DNA of 64,000 nucleotides from Bryoerythrophyllum caledonicum (lineage: Eukaryota; Streptophyta; Bryopsida; Pottiales; Pottiaceae): assembly GCA_963971425.1 (NCBI GenBank), contig OZ020514.1, forward strand, positions 17,147,406 to 17,211,405. Direction: 5' to 3'. The position numbers and the translations under genes were made by a program. Under the pieces are notes generated by a model. It was given only the letters and a program-made list of their open reading frames with translations. It was not told the origin of the DNA and did not search any database. Shown here one piece after another: positions 10,456-22,817 of this stretch (its first letter is position 1; each line of letters starts with the position of its first letter).

Positions 10456-12737
10456 AGGAGGAGTTGGCCAATTTGATGGCCTCTGCATTCTTAGAGCTCC
10501 CTCAGGCACTCAGGTACGGAGAGACAATCGACTACACCAACGTCCAACAGATTTACCAAAAATTTTGGACAAAGTGTCAAGGCTGCTTCTTCTTCAAAAA
10601 CAGAGAGAAGAAGTTCGAGCTTGACGTGATGAGGTTGCATAATACACCGCCTGAATGGACAATCCGTGCATTCAAACCTCAGGACATGGAGGAGTTGATG
10701 CATTATTTCATCGAAATGCCAGACAAGACGTAGAAGCAGACTCTTTGCGTCATGCCCAAAGTCGATGTTATGCCAACCAAGGTTGAGGACATCAACGACT
10801 GCAACTTCTTTATCATCAATAGCCAACATAGCATTGCAGCATCAAAGGCAATGATAAACGGCAACGTTTCAAGGATAATAAGAAAGCACTTCCGAACATG
10901 ACAATGTTTCATTGTCTAGACGCAAGATCTGGAGAAGTTGAGGAAGATACCCGCGTTTTATAATCGCGTAAATCACTTGGTCCAATTCAAGCCGACATGG
11001 GAAACCAATATCCTTGTATCTCGGGCTTTGTGGATCCAAGCTGGGAGACCAATGCCGAAACACTCCGTCGCGGGCATTTGCATGTCCTAGAAGTGAGGTC
11101 AGAGAACTACACTGGAGATTGCCAATGACAAGAAGTTTGAGGTAATATTCCTTAACCAAGGTCATGCACGTTAGCTCGACTCGAGCTAACGTGCATGTTT
11201 GCTCACTATCTGTATAGTATTGTATATAGATTAAAATCAATTATATTGTATACTCTCAGGTTGCAAGTAAGCTCGACTCGAGCTAACTTGCAATTTTTGA
11301 ACTCTGCTTGACTTATTAATCATCTACTCTGATGATAAACTGATTCGATCCCATTTTCATTCTGTGGAGCCATTTTTTTTAGCGCTTCGCGAGCACTTCG
11401 CAATGATTGACGTTGCGAAGAGCCAAGTAGAGCTCAAGAAGGCCGGAAAGGCGAAGGGTCTCTTGATTACGAACGAGGTGAAGATCATCACCACAACCGA
11501 TGAGACCTTCAAGCTCCGGTCGGAGGTCATCTCTTTGGCGGCGCACGGTAACCTCATCAACGTCGATTCGACTTTGACGCCCTTGGCAAAGTTCAAGGAC
11601 GCCAAGTCTTGGCTCCCAGAGAAGGATGGGATGCTGTCGAGAGAGTTCTTCAAGTTTCTTGGCAACATGAACGAGGGCGATCACGCAAAAATGTGTAAGC
11701 ACATTTTCAATCGATCGGGGCCATCGCGGAAACTGCCTTACTCTAAGGTGGTTTTGAAGCAACCAAATTTTGTGCTTAAGGATTGGTACACCGCCCGAGA
11801 GTGGGTGGATCGGAGGAAGAGGAAGGAGGCCGCTCGAATGGAGCTACAAGTCATCAAGCCGGAGCTGGTCTTCTTCAACAACACTGGAGCGTACATTTGG
11901 GCCAACTAGCGGAAGTTCAAGAAGGACTACAACGTGAGCAAGGCTTCAAAGCGTGCCCCCTTGGATTCGGGTCCACCGGATTCGTACTACGCCAATACGA
12001 GGCAGACGCAGTTTTAAAACTGTAAATGTGAAGATTTCTCTCCGTATGCAAAGTAGTTCTTCAGAGTCTTCCTCAATGTACGATTGCAGTATGTTTCACC
12101 ACAGGGGGCCTTGCACTTTCATTTGTACAAGGCGCTGTCAAATTCGCTCAGGACGTGGCCCTCGGATTCCAGGCGCAACCAAGGCTGCAACGTGAAGCTA
12201 GGAATCATCGACATCCGAAACATCCCTGGCTTCTTTGGGAAGGCAAGGTCCTCGTTGGAGAAGCCCTTCTTCGACGAGTTCATGACAATGTTCACATCGA
12301 AACGGCAGCCCTCTCTCACCAACCTTTCAGCCTGGCTATTCATTTGCGGCGACGTCCAGTCGAATTTTCAAGTGAAGGCGTTTGTAGAGGGCCTATCGTT
12401 GTGCAATGTGTACGATGTGCTGGAATTGACATATCTTCCCTCCGAGAACGAGCGCTTGGGGGGATTCGCTCCAAAGAGAAACAACGCTCTCGACCCTATT
12501 GGCCTCCTCTTCCTCTTCAAGAAAGAGCTCAAGCAGATCCCGGCCGTGAAGAAGACCTACGTAGCTCCGAAGCATGTGTTGCACACAAAGCTTCGCATGT
12601 ACAACGAGCTAGTGTACATGATGAACATGAACGAGCTGAAGATGGAGTTCTTCATCAAGGTCCTAGAACTCTTTTGCAAGAGGGGGGAGGCAGTTGTCTA
12701 ACTGTTTGGCGGGACGAAATAACTTACGTCGAACGTG
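10411..12737 (+). pseudogene. Type I ParB-like/DNA methyltransferase gene, copy 1
   Basis: From about 10411 a helical, charged segment leads into a ParB-like core at 10640-10850: IRAFKPQDMEELMHYF, then NFFIINSQHSIAASK, the counterpart of the ParB 'GHHR..A' motif. After an intron of about 240 bp (11142 to about 11370-11382), the open frame 11364-11909 links to a permuted N4/N6 methyltransferase domain (12084-12717): VKLGIIDIRN at the motif IV position, LSAWLFICG, KTYVAPKHV, and a motif I remnant FCKRGEAVV-stop-LFGGTK. Catalytic DPPY is not present. Nonsense codons include TAG near 10733, TGA and TAG near 10900-10920, TAG 11909, TAA near 12017 and two TAA near 12700. It matches 42860-44290 closely and 51468-55935 more distantly. 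Class beta enzymes methylate adenine N6 or cytosine N4; activity here is doubtful. Confidence 0.7.
11163..11293. repeat. Two intronic hairpins with different arms
   Basis: 11163-11197 is a perfect 35-bp inverted repeat (arm CATGCACGTTAGCTCGA, one-base centre). 11261-11293 is a second with arm TTGCAAGTAAGCTCGA and one mismatch. Both share the AGCTCGA-C-TCGAGCT core but have unrelated, self-complementary outer arms. Both lie inside the intron of the methyltransferase gene. Confidence 0.9.
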
Positions 12738-12900
12738 GTAAGTTTACCTGCTGTTTAGCTCGAGTCGAGCTAAACTGTAGATCCCTTCCTGACTTCTGCA
12801 TGGCTTGTTTTAGAGAGGGCGTTCTTATGCTATTTGTTGAGTAGCACTTTAGCTCGAGTTGAGCTAAAATGTTGGCTTAGACTTGTATGCTTTTGTACAG
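12738..12900 (+). other. Intron with two AGCTCGA hairpins
   Basis: Donor GTG|GTAAGT at 12738 and acceptor TTTTGTACAG ending at 12900 bracket a 163-bp AT-rich intron following the motif I remnant. It contains hairpins at 12753-12775 (perfect GTTTAGCTCGA arms) and 12845-12871. The exon after 12900 could not be followed. Confidence 0.65.
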
Positions 12901-15236
12901 GTGTCAACAATCGCGTCGTATCCTTTGAAGTTTAAATAGCTAACTTTTAGTATCTGTATACTTCATGTATAGTTCACAGCGGAGGGTGAGGTTTGCGAGG
13001 TATACGGTGAAGATGACCATTTTGTTGGCTAGATGCATAATCGTCCTCCCCCTTCAGTTTTGAGTTGGTTGTGATCTTTTTGCTGGCTACTTTGTTGCAT
13101 TGCCGCCTTGCAATGAAGACAAGCATTCATTTTGGATTGTTGAAGCAATTTCATATCCGAATTCCAATTTGGATAAGCCAATCATCATCCAAATCAAATT
13201 CTTTCGTCGTATATAGCGCGATTTGGATGTCTTGAATTTTTATAACGGTTGGAATACAGATGGCAACTATTGTTGGACAAATGAAAAGGGGATAGCCGTA
13301 ATGTGAGAGAGTACCAATTTAATCTTCAAAGCATGGAAACTTAGTTTTTCAAAGAGGGATGGAAGTCGGAGACAAGATCCAACAACAAAAATTCTAAGGG
13401 GGCAAGTAGTGATTATCAAGGCCTCCTTGGAGGCACTTGCTTCGTCCAAATCGTAATAGACTCAGATAAATGAACTTTCTTTTCATTAGATATTAGATTG
13501 TGATGCGTAAAACGTCATGTAGTATGATTAGATCCATTGGTGGTGAGATTATAGATATTTGTATTTGAATATTCTTTATTTGACTATTTCTGATCCCAAT
13601 GATTGCTACAAAGTATTGAACAATTCACCATAAAGTTGATTTGAGCTAAATTTTAGGCATGCTATTCTATAAATTATATTTGCGTATCAGTGAGTGCTAT
13701 ATGTTTTTAATACCTCTTTTACATAAAGACGTGGTAGATTGCCTTCACTATTGGAACCAATAATTTCAGTAATTGCCTTCATGCTTTGTAGTAGAGAGCA
13801 CATGTTGGTGCACACTTTAGCTCTAGTGGAGCTAAAGTGTGTGCGATTACTCTTTTCAGTTCACTACACCTAGTGATGGGTACATTTTAGTTCTGACCAA
13901 GTTGATGTTTGTGCAATGTGTTTTTCCACTTCTTGACACCATCATTTAAAACTTATCACTTCTTTTGTTAGTCATGTATTCCACAAGAAAAAATAATATT
14001 CTTTTGAGTTTAAATACAATTTTTAGAATATATTTAGCTAAATCTGTTACAACTGTCTTTTGGTCCATCATGTAGCTAGCTTCAAGCTAAACTTTGAGCA
14101 TGGTGTTAATTGGAGTTAGTAGCTAGGAGTGAATTTTGTAACTTCTAAGGCTTCACTTTGAAAACTAAGCTATTCATATTCACTACACATATGTAGTTTC
14201 AAAGAAATGTCAACCAATATGTTCTTTCAAATATTATACTTTGATTTGTAATGTCATGTCATCCCTAGTGCCTATTGTTCTAGGGATTTCTGTGGTCAAA
14301 ACTACCTTCCAATATATTGAAAACTCATATCTCTCCATAGTGTAGTGTTAAGATGAGGACTTTAGCTCAAATCCACAACGAGTTTTATTTTGGGAGAAGG
14401 TTTGTCTCCCAATTAAACAAATTAGGTGTTAAAGGCAGTGAACAAAGGAAGGAACGAACAGACGATTGGACAGACAAGACGGACAATTCTTTTGGGAGAC
14501 GGTTGCGTGTGAATTTTTTTACAAATCCTTAATTGAATTTACAACTTACTTCATGGTAAAGCACGTATATTGACACATCATATCCCTACTCACGTCATGT
14601 CAAAGGGTCAGGCGCACACCTTTGGGTAGCGAGCGCAGGATTTGACGCCACGCGCTTCCCATTTACGCCCGGATGCGTACCATTGAGGGTCGGGCCATAC
14701 CTTTAGGATCCAAGCGTGCAACATTTGCGGTTTAACGCAAACCGTTGTGGGTTGCGCGCGCATTTACTAATTGGACGCAAACAATTAGGGTTGGGCGTTT
14801 GCTTGCAAGGGACGTGCGCACTTCCAAATGGCTTAGGTGCAACATTTGAAAAAGAATACAATATGGGGATAGGCTTACTTTCAAATTATTTATTTCAATG
14901 TGGTGCTCTCACAAATAGGCACTTTCAACTTCAAGTTCATAATTTAAGCAACAGGACTATTGTATGAGGTAATCACCACACTACTAATTGAAGTTGTAAC
15001 TTATGGTACTTAGGTGTCGGACATCTTTCAATCATTTGAGTTCTATAAATTTCCATTGTGTCTCCTCTTCCGATTTGATCAGTGAACATTTTGGAGGATA
15101 GCGAGCCCGCAAAGCACCACCGTATTGTCGCCGAGTACCTTATCGCGATCCTTATTGTCAGCATCATCGCTTAATGATAAGAATTGCTTTGCATGATTTT
15201 TTGCAATTGGTGCCACGTACTCTTCTATCTCCGAAT
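12901..15236. other. Spacer with one hairpin and GGGCGCGCAC-type words
   Basis: No convincing gene. 13809-13844 is another member of the hairpin family (GCACACTTTAGCTC / GAGCTAAAGTGTGTGC). From 14580 to 14840 short words such as GGCGCACAC, GCGAGCGC, GGGTTGCGCGC and GGACGTGCGC recur irregularly, the same style of sequence as near 19.2, 20.4, 22.3 and 25.9 kb. Confidence 0.55.
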
Positions 15237-15770
15237 TCAAGTTTTGCAATTGTAGCTCGACAATGATGCATCATTTACAAGTTGTTTTACTCGTCCATTC
15301 TTCCTCTTGATTGTTACTCCATCCATGTTCTTAGAGCAATTGTCTTTGGCCCCAATGACTCTCTCCGAGGTTTCGCTTGGCCAGGTTCCCGTGAAGAAAG
15401 GAAGAGGACCATTGCCCCCACCTCTACGTGTCCCCAAATGGTTGCTCATAGTAGATGAACCAACTCTGGAAGAGGGAAATTGTGGGGTTGGAATCACGCG
15501 CTCCACACCACCATTTGAGCCAAGTGCTCTACGATGGAAGGATGGCCGAACTATAGTTGAAAAATTCTTTCTCTTTAGACTTAATAGGGTTCTTCCAATT
15601 GAAGCTATACTTTGAGTAGGTGACCGCCGAAACAAATTTTGGATTGGCATGTCTTCCTCTAAGTCCGGTTCTATTGCTTGAGGTTCAAGTTGAAAGCTCC
15701 TCAAAACTTCAATGGATTTCGTGGTTGGCATTGTCTCCTCGGATTTATTATTGTCTCCACCACTGCTCAC
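15237..15770 (-). CDS. Hypothetical 177-codon open frame, possible hAT tail
   Basis: An uninterrupted minus frame (MSSGGDNNKSEE... to SLSSYNCKT) rich in Ser, Arg and acidic residues, with a GTRRGGGNGPLP segment. I recognise no domain. It lies directly downstream of the hAT dimerisation-domain remnant and on the same strand, so it may be the low-complexity tail of that transposase or a chance frame. Its openness contrasts with the decayed transposase. Confidence 0.3.
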   Translation of the reverse strand: MSSGGDNNKSEETMPTTKSIEVLRSFQLEPQAIEPDLEEDMPIQNLFRRSPTQSIASIGRTLLSLKRKNFSTIVRPSFHRRALGSNGGVERVIPTPQFPSSRVGSSTMSNHLGTRRGGGNGPLPFFTGTWPSETSERVIGAKDNCSKNMDGVTIKRKNGRVKQLVNDASLSSYNCKT

Positions 15771-16269
15771 TTCGTTTCCATCATATGGAGATGCATTATG
15801 CGCTACATTGCCAATGCCATAACCGTCAAGCTCAAGGCCAAAGCCACTAGAGGGGCCTCAGGTTTCTGAGCCCTTAGAGTTGGTAGAGTGATTCTTCGGA
15901 ATGTTGTCATCTCAATCAAGATTGCCCTTCAATGCCAATCCATCTTCTTTTGCCATACCTTCTTGGGCACAATTTTCACCCAATAATTCTACTATATAAT
16001 GAATTCCTACTACCTTGACCTCGTCACACGTGAAAGGATCCAATAGGTTACCGTGGACATTGTGAAATGCTCATGTAGTCCATCTCCATCGTCCTCATTG
16101 GATGTTGAGTTGTCCCTAGGCGGACTATGTCCGGACAAAGGGTTGTTGTTGCCGGCAAGGTCTTTTTAATCGCCACCCAACCATATATGACTCCCTTAAG
16201 CATATTCCAAGCCCTCATCCCCAGTGTTCAAAGGAAGTCCTCTATCAAGGTCAGGCTTCTACAAATGCA

Positions 16270-19133
16270 CATTCTCATCTTACCATTAAACTTAGTCTAG
16301 ACAAGCACGTTCTTGGAGCAATCGACTGCTCCTGTAGATGTAAACCAAATCTTTTGCCTTTTTCACTCCCAAACAACTTTGGCTCTTACTATGAACAAAA
16401 GAATACTTGCTCCAGTTACCCTATATGACGAGGCCGAGCAGGTTTGTGCTAGCATACGCTTTGCAATTGAGGCAATGATTGCCCGCTGACGCAATTCCAG
16501 CACTAGTGTAGCAAAAAATTGTTGATTTCAATCTCTCCAACTTCCAATGGTGAATATGGGGTCTTGGTCGACTAAGCTGGTATGAAAAACCTGTTACAAA
16601 GGGTATAGGTAAGCCTTTTTTTGCAACCTAGTGCCAATATAGGTCTGATTTTAGAAATCTCCAAATAGAATGTAATTTCTTTTTTTAATAGCAATATGAA
16701 AATCCAAAAAAAATTAGAGTTCCGGCTCATGGTTTGGCACATAGAAGTATATCTTTCATTACTACATACTTGTCATTTGTATCTCAAATCAAACAAAAAA
16801 AATTGGAGAGTTTTAGGAGGCAAAAGACTTTGAAAATTTTGGAAGATACTCCTACCATAATGTGCTCCTACATTACAATTGAAAATTCTAGATTCAAAGC
16901 TTAATTTGACTTTTATTGGTAGAAAATAAGTTTTTTTTTGAGAAGCCTAAATAAGAAATTATTGTTGATTTTTGCTCCAAATTCTTATCCAACCTTCTCT
17001 ATAATACAAAATTCTATCTTGATACTTAAAGTGTTTTCAAAAAAACTTTTTGCATCCATTATTTTCTTCAAAACCTAGTTTGTAATGCCTTGATACAACA
17101 TATATACTGCGTAGTATATTTGGTATATTTTCAGGCTCTGTAGTATGCAATATACTCATCTCGGGAAAGGGTTGGGCCATCTACAAAACGACATGTGTTA
17201 TGACAACACTAAGTCCAAAAAATCAGCACCTTCTTCAAGAAATTTTTTGTTCACTTGACATTTTATTGGCCATGATTCCTTCACATCTAATCAATAGACG
17301 GTTGGCATTTAACAACAATTTAACAAAGAGCTCCAAAACAAATATACTAGAGAGTGTATGTTGTTTTCCCAAAAGTGAGTAACCCTAGTGGACTTCTACC
17401 CTTTGGGCCTCGCAATTCTTCATACTCCGTGATTTCAATTATTACTTCCTCAAAGAACATTCTAAGAGGAACAGAGAGCTTGCAAACAACTCTATTTAAC
17501 GCCCTTTTGGGCTCACCATTGTTTTGAATTTGCAAGTAATTAAATAGAGAAGGATTCAATAAAGCCCCTATTTAATGAAGATAAGTCGTCATCTTCTCCC
17601 AACAAGCAAGGAATGATCCTTTTAGGCAACATGTTGAACGGCTCATTGCGTAACTTGAAGACTTTAGCTTGTTCATGGATATCCAAGCCATTTCCATTGC
17701 CAAGGTTAGTCCTTCAAAAGTACGCAATGACTTAATATTGGTGCCACTACAAAATCAAAGTTAGTACACCGATGTCAGAAAGTTTGTCTAGGATAGTGGC
17801 CCTCAACTGAGATGCCTTTGCATCAGCATGGTATCTGTTCTGCCTATTGAAAAGAGAAGATACATAGGTTATCCATGGCGTGTCTTTCACAAGTATTTCA
17901 AAGGCATTCTTCACTTTCAAGAGTCAATGGATCATTATGTAATTGCATACATACCTTGTCGTTGCCGGCCTCAAAAGAGACAATTTTGGCAAATATCATT
18001 GAAAAATAATGATGTACACATGGTGGTTCTAGATGTACAATGAAACCTCTTTTGCCTTCTAAACAAGGTCTGCAAATATGTCTTCCTTCCCACAATCCTC
18101 AGGGAGGAGGTCCAAGATATGTGCACAACACCCTTGTGTATTTATGTGCGGGTACTTCCCAGTGACCTTCTTCACTGCCCCCAACACGTTTGTTGCATTA
18201 TTGGTGGACACTTGGACCACATTCAATGGTCCAACCTTTTTGACAAAACTTTTCAATTGGTCTCCTATATATGCTTTAGCTTTCTTCATATCCGTGGTGT
18301 CTACAAACCTAAAGAAGATATTATCCATTCAACAAATGAGCATGTTATTCATGAGAGGACGACAAGTAATATTGTCCCACCCATCTGAGCATATTGTTGC
18401 CCCATACTTGGCAAAATCTATACGAGTCTTCTTGTCAACAAGCTCTTTCACATTTTTTTTACTGGCTCAACGCGTGTTGTCTTCATCACATTATACAATG
18501 GCGGTGTATAATTGAAATTTGCCTTTAAAGTAGCTTGAGTAGCCTTAAGAAAGTAAGGATGTAAAACCACGTTGAATGCAATGTTTGCTTCATAAAAAAA
18601 TTGTGCCTATAATTCGTCCAATTCTTTTCATTTTTCAAGTTGGGAAGCTCCATTACCGTACAGATCTTTGCGTTGATGATGCTACTTGGCTTAGAGGATT
18701 TGTAGATTGCGTGTTCTTTTAATTTCGGGTTTCCAAGACGCTACCTTGTTGGATTGATCAGTTAGAAAAAGGTTTTGGGTAATGTGCCGCCAATGCGCTA
18801 GGAAGGCCAACGATCTCCGCCTTGGTCATTCTAGTACAAATAATATTCTGTGAAATGGGCCTTTTTAGGTGCTGGGGCCTTAGTGCACAAAGTCTTTGTC
18901 CATTGTGGATACCCATAATGTGACCTGCACCTTCTATGTTTGAAAGCAAACGTGAAATTGCACCAAACACATGTCACTTGATCTTTCTTGATAAATGTGA
19001 ACCACAAGACCCACTCTCTTGTTTGAGCCCGTTGTTCCAACGACATTACCATAAAATTGGTAAAAAAATTGAGCCAAAAATAGCTCACAAAAAGTATTAG
19101 AATTTTATGTGCTAATAGAAAATGTAGACCCAA
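16270..19133 (-). pseudogene. hAT transposase (BED / DUF659 / hAT dimerisation), decayed
   Basis: Read leftwards. Near 19050-18880 there is a BED-like zinc-finger remnant (KKDQVTCVWCNFTF ... RCRSHYG). Near 18400-18060 is a DUF659-like catalytic region (TICSDGWDN, RPLMNNMLI, FFRFVDTTD, VGPLNVVQVSTNNATN, CCAHILDLLPEDCGK). Near 17550-17380 is a mid-domain piece (ALNRVVCKLS ... EYEELRGPKG). Near 16450-16290 is the C-terminal hAT dimerisation motif (CSASSYR, then GNWSKYSFVHSK, KAKDLVYIY), split by a one-base frameshift. Many stops interrupt all segments, and repeat X copy 2 lies between the last two. Known hAT proteins cut and paste DNA with 8-bp target duplications; terminal repeats for this copy were not found. 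Confidence 0.85.
16735..17090. repeat. Dispersed repeat X, copy 2
   Basis: Counterpart, in opposite orientation, of bases 1-370 at the left edge. It lies between the mid-domain and dimerisation-domain remnants of the hAT pseudogene, so it is either a later insertion or part of that element's non-coding DNA. Confidence 0.6.
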
Positions 19134-19699
19134 AGGTCACTTATAAACTCGTAGATTCATGCAAAGAGCCCAATAAGGAGTTTCAAGACGCAAAGCCAAG
19201 GATGTGAGGGGGACAAGCATATTGCATATGGCTCGTATATAGTGAGGTGCGGAAGCGTACAATTAGGTCTTGTGTGTACATGGCGCGCTTGCATTCAAGA
19301 GCCCTGGCGCGTACAATACTAAAGCCAACGCTGGAGGGCCAGGCGCACTTGTTGGGGGCAAATTATTAAAAGAAGTATGCGGGAAGATAATTATAAAAAT
19401 TTAAAGGTTAAAGAGGAGATAGGAGCATGCATGTTAAGTCCAAACTTGCAAGCACTACATCATGCAATGACAATGATCATAGTTTAAATGGAGAATAAAA
19501 GTAGCTCTTTTATTTTATAATATATGGTGGCCATCACAAAATTGCCGACGGCTCTTTTTCTGAATCGTTTCAAAATTGCCAACAGTACATTTCTAGCACA
19601 ATAAAAGTTCTAAGACAACCAAATTGCAAACAAGGCGCTACAAGTCTTGGACCACTCGACTTGGTCATTTGGAAGTTCAATCTTGCTTGTTTTTATTCC

Positions 19700-20225
19700 G
19701 AGACCTTCTTCCAAAAACTTCCGTACATACAATATCGTCAATCCAATTACTAGCGCCATCTTGGAGTTCGTTTAAATTTCCATTGTCTTCCAACCAATCG
19801 GTACTTCAGGTACCACTTCCGCGTAAACCATCTGTAAATTAGATATATATAATGAGTTGCGGCGCACCTTGGCCTTGTCATAAATATATTGGCATGCATA
19901 AATGCAACGCTCCTTGAAAACTTCATTGGTGCAGGAATTTAAGTTGGCCGTATTTGTATGAAGCAGTTGTAAATACCGCAAGTATGGCCACATGTGCCTC
20001 ATATGACACCATCCAAAATACTTTGCACATTGTACAAATGTCCACGATTTTGAAATAGCCTTCCAATTAATAAATGCCTTCTACCCGTGATTAATCAATA
20101 TATGAAGGCGTTTCGTTTGCTTATTGCGTACTTGCCGCCTATCACGTTGTCATGTTTAGGGTGTCTTAAGAGTGGTAGAAGGATCCTCTAAATCCATGGT
20201 TTGAATTGGCATGAAGAGGTGGAGA
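19700..20225 (-). pseudogene. RING-family N-terminal module, copy D (fragment)
   Basis: The minus frame encodes TANLNSCTNEVFKERC, then a segment ending YAEVVPEVPIGW. This matches the N-terminal module of copies A (ANLWKCTDEAFKNRC ... HAEVKLGKRVDW) and G (MIYAECELGKHVDW). The upstream part is disrupted by stops and shifts, and no coiled coil or RING follows. Its 5' side resembles that of copy E (GCCAAAGC-CTAGGAA words), suggesting D and E arose by duplication. GGGCGCGCAC-type words occupy the upstream 20370-20620. Confidence 0.6.
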
Positions 20226-20625
20226 AAATAAATGGATGTCAATAGGCACCATGAAACACTTCCCAAAAGTACCAAGCAAGTTGTCGCCAAGTGGCAGTTG
20301 CAGGCCAAAGCACCTAGGAATTGCGGGTACAATGGATAAAAATGCATATATATAGTATGGCGCGGATGTTGGCGGGCGCATTCAATTTGGGAGCGCACGT
20401 TCAAGAACACGCTGGGCGCGAACAAGAACAAGCTAGGCGTGTACAAGAACAAACTAGGCACATACGAGAACGCGCTTGGCGAGAACATGTGGGCCCGATG
20501 CCGGGTCAATAGCGTACTAATAGGGTCGGGCGCAATCCAACAAGGGTAGGGCGCATATAGGCGCGCGCCACATGAAGTCGATCGCGCAGCACGTAGCATT
20601 GGGTGCATAACTACTTGAAACGGTG

Positions 20626-21734
20626 TCAAACGGTGGAATGTTTTAATAAACATCAAATAAAAATATTATAAACACAATACTTATACTTTCTTACCGATGT
20701 TTTTCTCGGAGTTAGTACTTCAACTAGCATGGAAAGTGATTTATATGATGAACTTATAATCATTTTAGATAAAAGATGGATAATTTGTATGGTAGAATGC
20801 CAACATTTAGCATTTTGAAAGGTTGTAGAAATTAATTTTTTAACTTAAATAATATTCAACCAAAAATAATAATGTTGTATTAATATTGGAGACTTGGATA
20901 CATCACAAATCATATATTATGCTCATGTACATATTATTCAACCTTTAAAGAGCCAAAGTCCTAAGGTGGGCTTTTGCAAATCTTGTGCAAGCTTTTATGG
21001 TTGCAATTTTTATTTTCAATTATTTGAATTTTGTATGAAGATGTTAAGAACGTAGGAGCTATGTGGAAATATAATTTTTATTCTCATCTAACCTATAGAA
21101 TAAAATTTATGTCATCTTAAGTGATGTTCTTTGATGGTGGGCACTTCAAAAAATTTGAAATGAAAAGTGAGATGTTTTATGCAAGTAAATAACATGAATT
21201 TTATTATGTAGTCTTCAATGATTAATTATCTTTGCAATCAAACGTTCAAAATATCCTTGATTGAGACAAAATTGAAGTTCAATTCTTCAATACATGATTT
21301 AAAGAAAGAAAAATCATATATGGATAGTTTATAGATACTATTTATATCTATTGTAGTGGATTTTCAACTATATGTTAGAATCTCATATTATTACAATATT
21401 GAATTCAATAAATCATAATAAATTGAAGTGAATTTGATTTATTGATTAAAATTACTAAATTTATAATAAAAATAATGATTAAAAAGTCTTACTCTATCAA
21501 CAATCACTTTTATTAGTCTACATCAAAATATTTTAACAAAAAATGAAATTATTTTTCTTCGTTTCCTACTTTGCTACTTCTATAAAATTAATTAAGATCA
21601 TTGAAATCAAGGATTCAATGAGCAAAGTGAAAAGAGGAGTGATGCAGTCAATAGTTGCGTCTATTTGGATTTTTATTCTCCTTGCAAATGAATTTCTCCT
21701 CTACAACATCATATTCAAGAGTTGCTACAACTCT
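20626..21734. other. AT-rich spacer, nothing recognised
   Basis: Low-GC sequence between RING-family fragments D and E. An open frame at 21543-21788 has no recognisable motif and is probably fortuitous. Confidence 0.6.
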
Positions 21735-22140
21735 TTAATTAATGTTATTAGCAAAAAAAGAGGTGACATATTTGGATATAAAATATAAGTGGCAAAATTC
21801 AATTGGATGCACCGCTCTTTGAATAGTTTATTGGTGTAGTAATTTAAGTTGCCCTTGTCATAACTCAACGCTGTGAATACCGCAAATGCGACCACATCCT
21901 TACCAAATGACACCACGCAATGTACTATGCACACTATGTAAATGTCTACGGACTTGGTACATCCTTCCATCTTCGAAATGCTTTTAGCTCATCATCAATG
22001 AATATGCGTAGGCGTTCCTTCTCCTTGTGGTTGCGTACACAACCTGCATCACGCAACCGTTGCTTCATTCTCTTCTTGACATCCTTCATCTTGGAAGAGC
22101 CACTTGAATCCATATTTAGAATTGATGTAAAGGGGTGCCA
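21735..22140 (-). pseudogene. RING-family N-terminal module, copy E (fragment)
   Basis: Likely start MDSSGSSKMKDVKKRMKQ at about 22112. The frame then gives ELKAFRRWKDVPSP, three in-frame TAG codons, IAWCHLVRMWSH, and after more stops a GNLNYYTNKLFKERC segment in a shifted frame. The order and spacing match copy A. One TAG lies at the Trp conserved in copies A, F and G (P-W). No RING follows; the copy is truncated before the coiled coil. Confidence 0.65.
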
Positions 22141-22199
22141 TGAGTAAAAGGGTGTCAATAGACACCATATAATACTTTCCAAAAGTGCCAAGCAAGCAG

Positions 22200-22620
22200 C
22201 CGCCATGTTGCAGTTGCGCGCCAAAGCGCCTGGGAAGTAGGCCCATTAAGGTTTACGAACGTACTTATAGAGAGGCGTGCATGCGCCCTTCACCGAGCGC
22301 GTACGAGATAAAACATAAGCGTATTAATAATGTTCGATCGTGTACTATCAATATTATCGTGCACGTACAAATCACGATCAAAAGCATACTTACATAGATT
22401 GGGCCCTTGCCCCATTTGGTTGGGCGCATGCATTGAGAGTCGCATATGCTCTTGGCAAAGTTGGACGCGCACGTATGCACGCACTTCTGGGCTGATCGCA
22501 CACGTGTGCGCCGTCCTCTGGGTAGAGCTTGCACGTAGGTGCACGCCTCTAAGTTGTGCGCGACATATCCTATTTTGGTTGCTTGCACGCGCACACTCAT
22601 GGGGGCCGCGCGCGTTGCAT
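22200..22620. repeat. GGGCGCGCAC / GCGCGTACG word cluster
   Basis: Irregularly spaced alternating purine-pyrimidine words (GCGCGCAC, GCGCACACG, GTACGCGC-like) upstream of fragment E. Similar clusters occupy about 14580-14840, 19200-19360, 20370-20620 and 25800-26210, mostly on the 5' side of minus-strand family members. No regular period is evident. Confidence 0.55.
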
Positions 22621-22817
22621 GTTAGCGACTCAAACTATTTGGAATATTGAGTTCTAAAAATTGATGGAATCAAAAGACAAATAATATTTTTGGTGTTTCA
22701 AAGTGAGCTGTAGTGAATGGATTTCAAGCTTTTGAGATGTCGTTGTATTACTTTTGACAATGCCACAACATACAATATGTTCATAAATGCTATGCCTTCA
22801 TCTTTCACTCTGTTTAA

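Noticed and set aside
13267-13449. 60-codon minus-strand frame in the 12.9-15.2 kb spacer
   Set aside because: No recognisable motif and no homologue among the other families in the window.
20156-20656. 166-codon minus-strand frame
   Set aside because: It runs through GCGC-word sequence and the 5' flank of RING fragment D; no motif and no match to the family's real frame.
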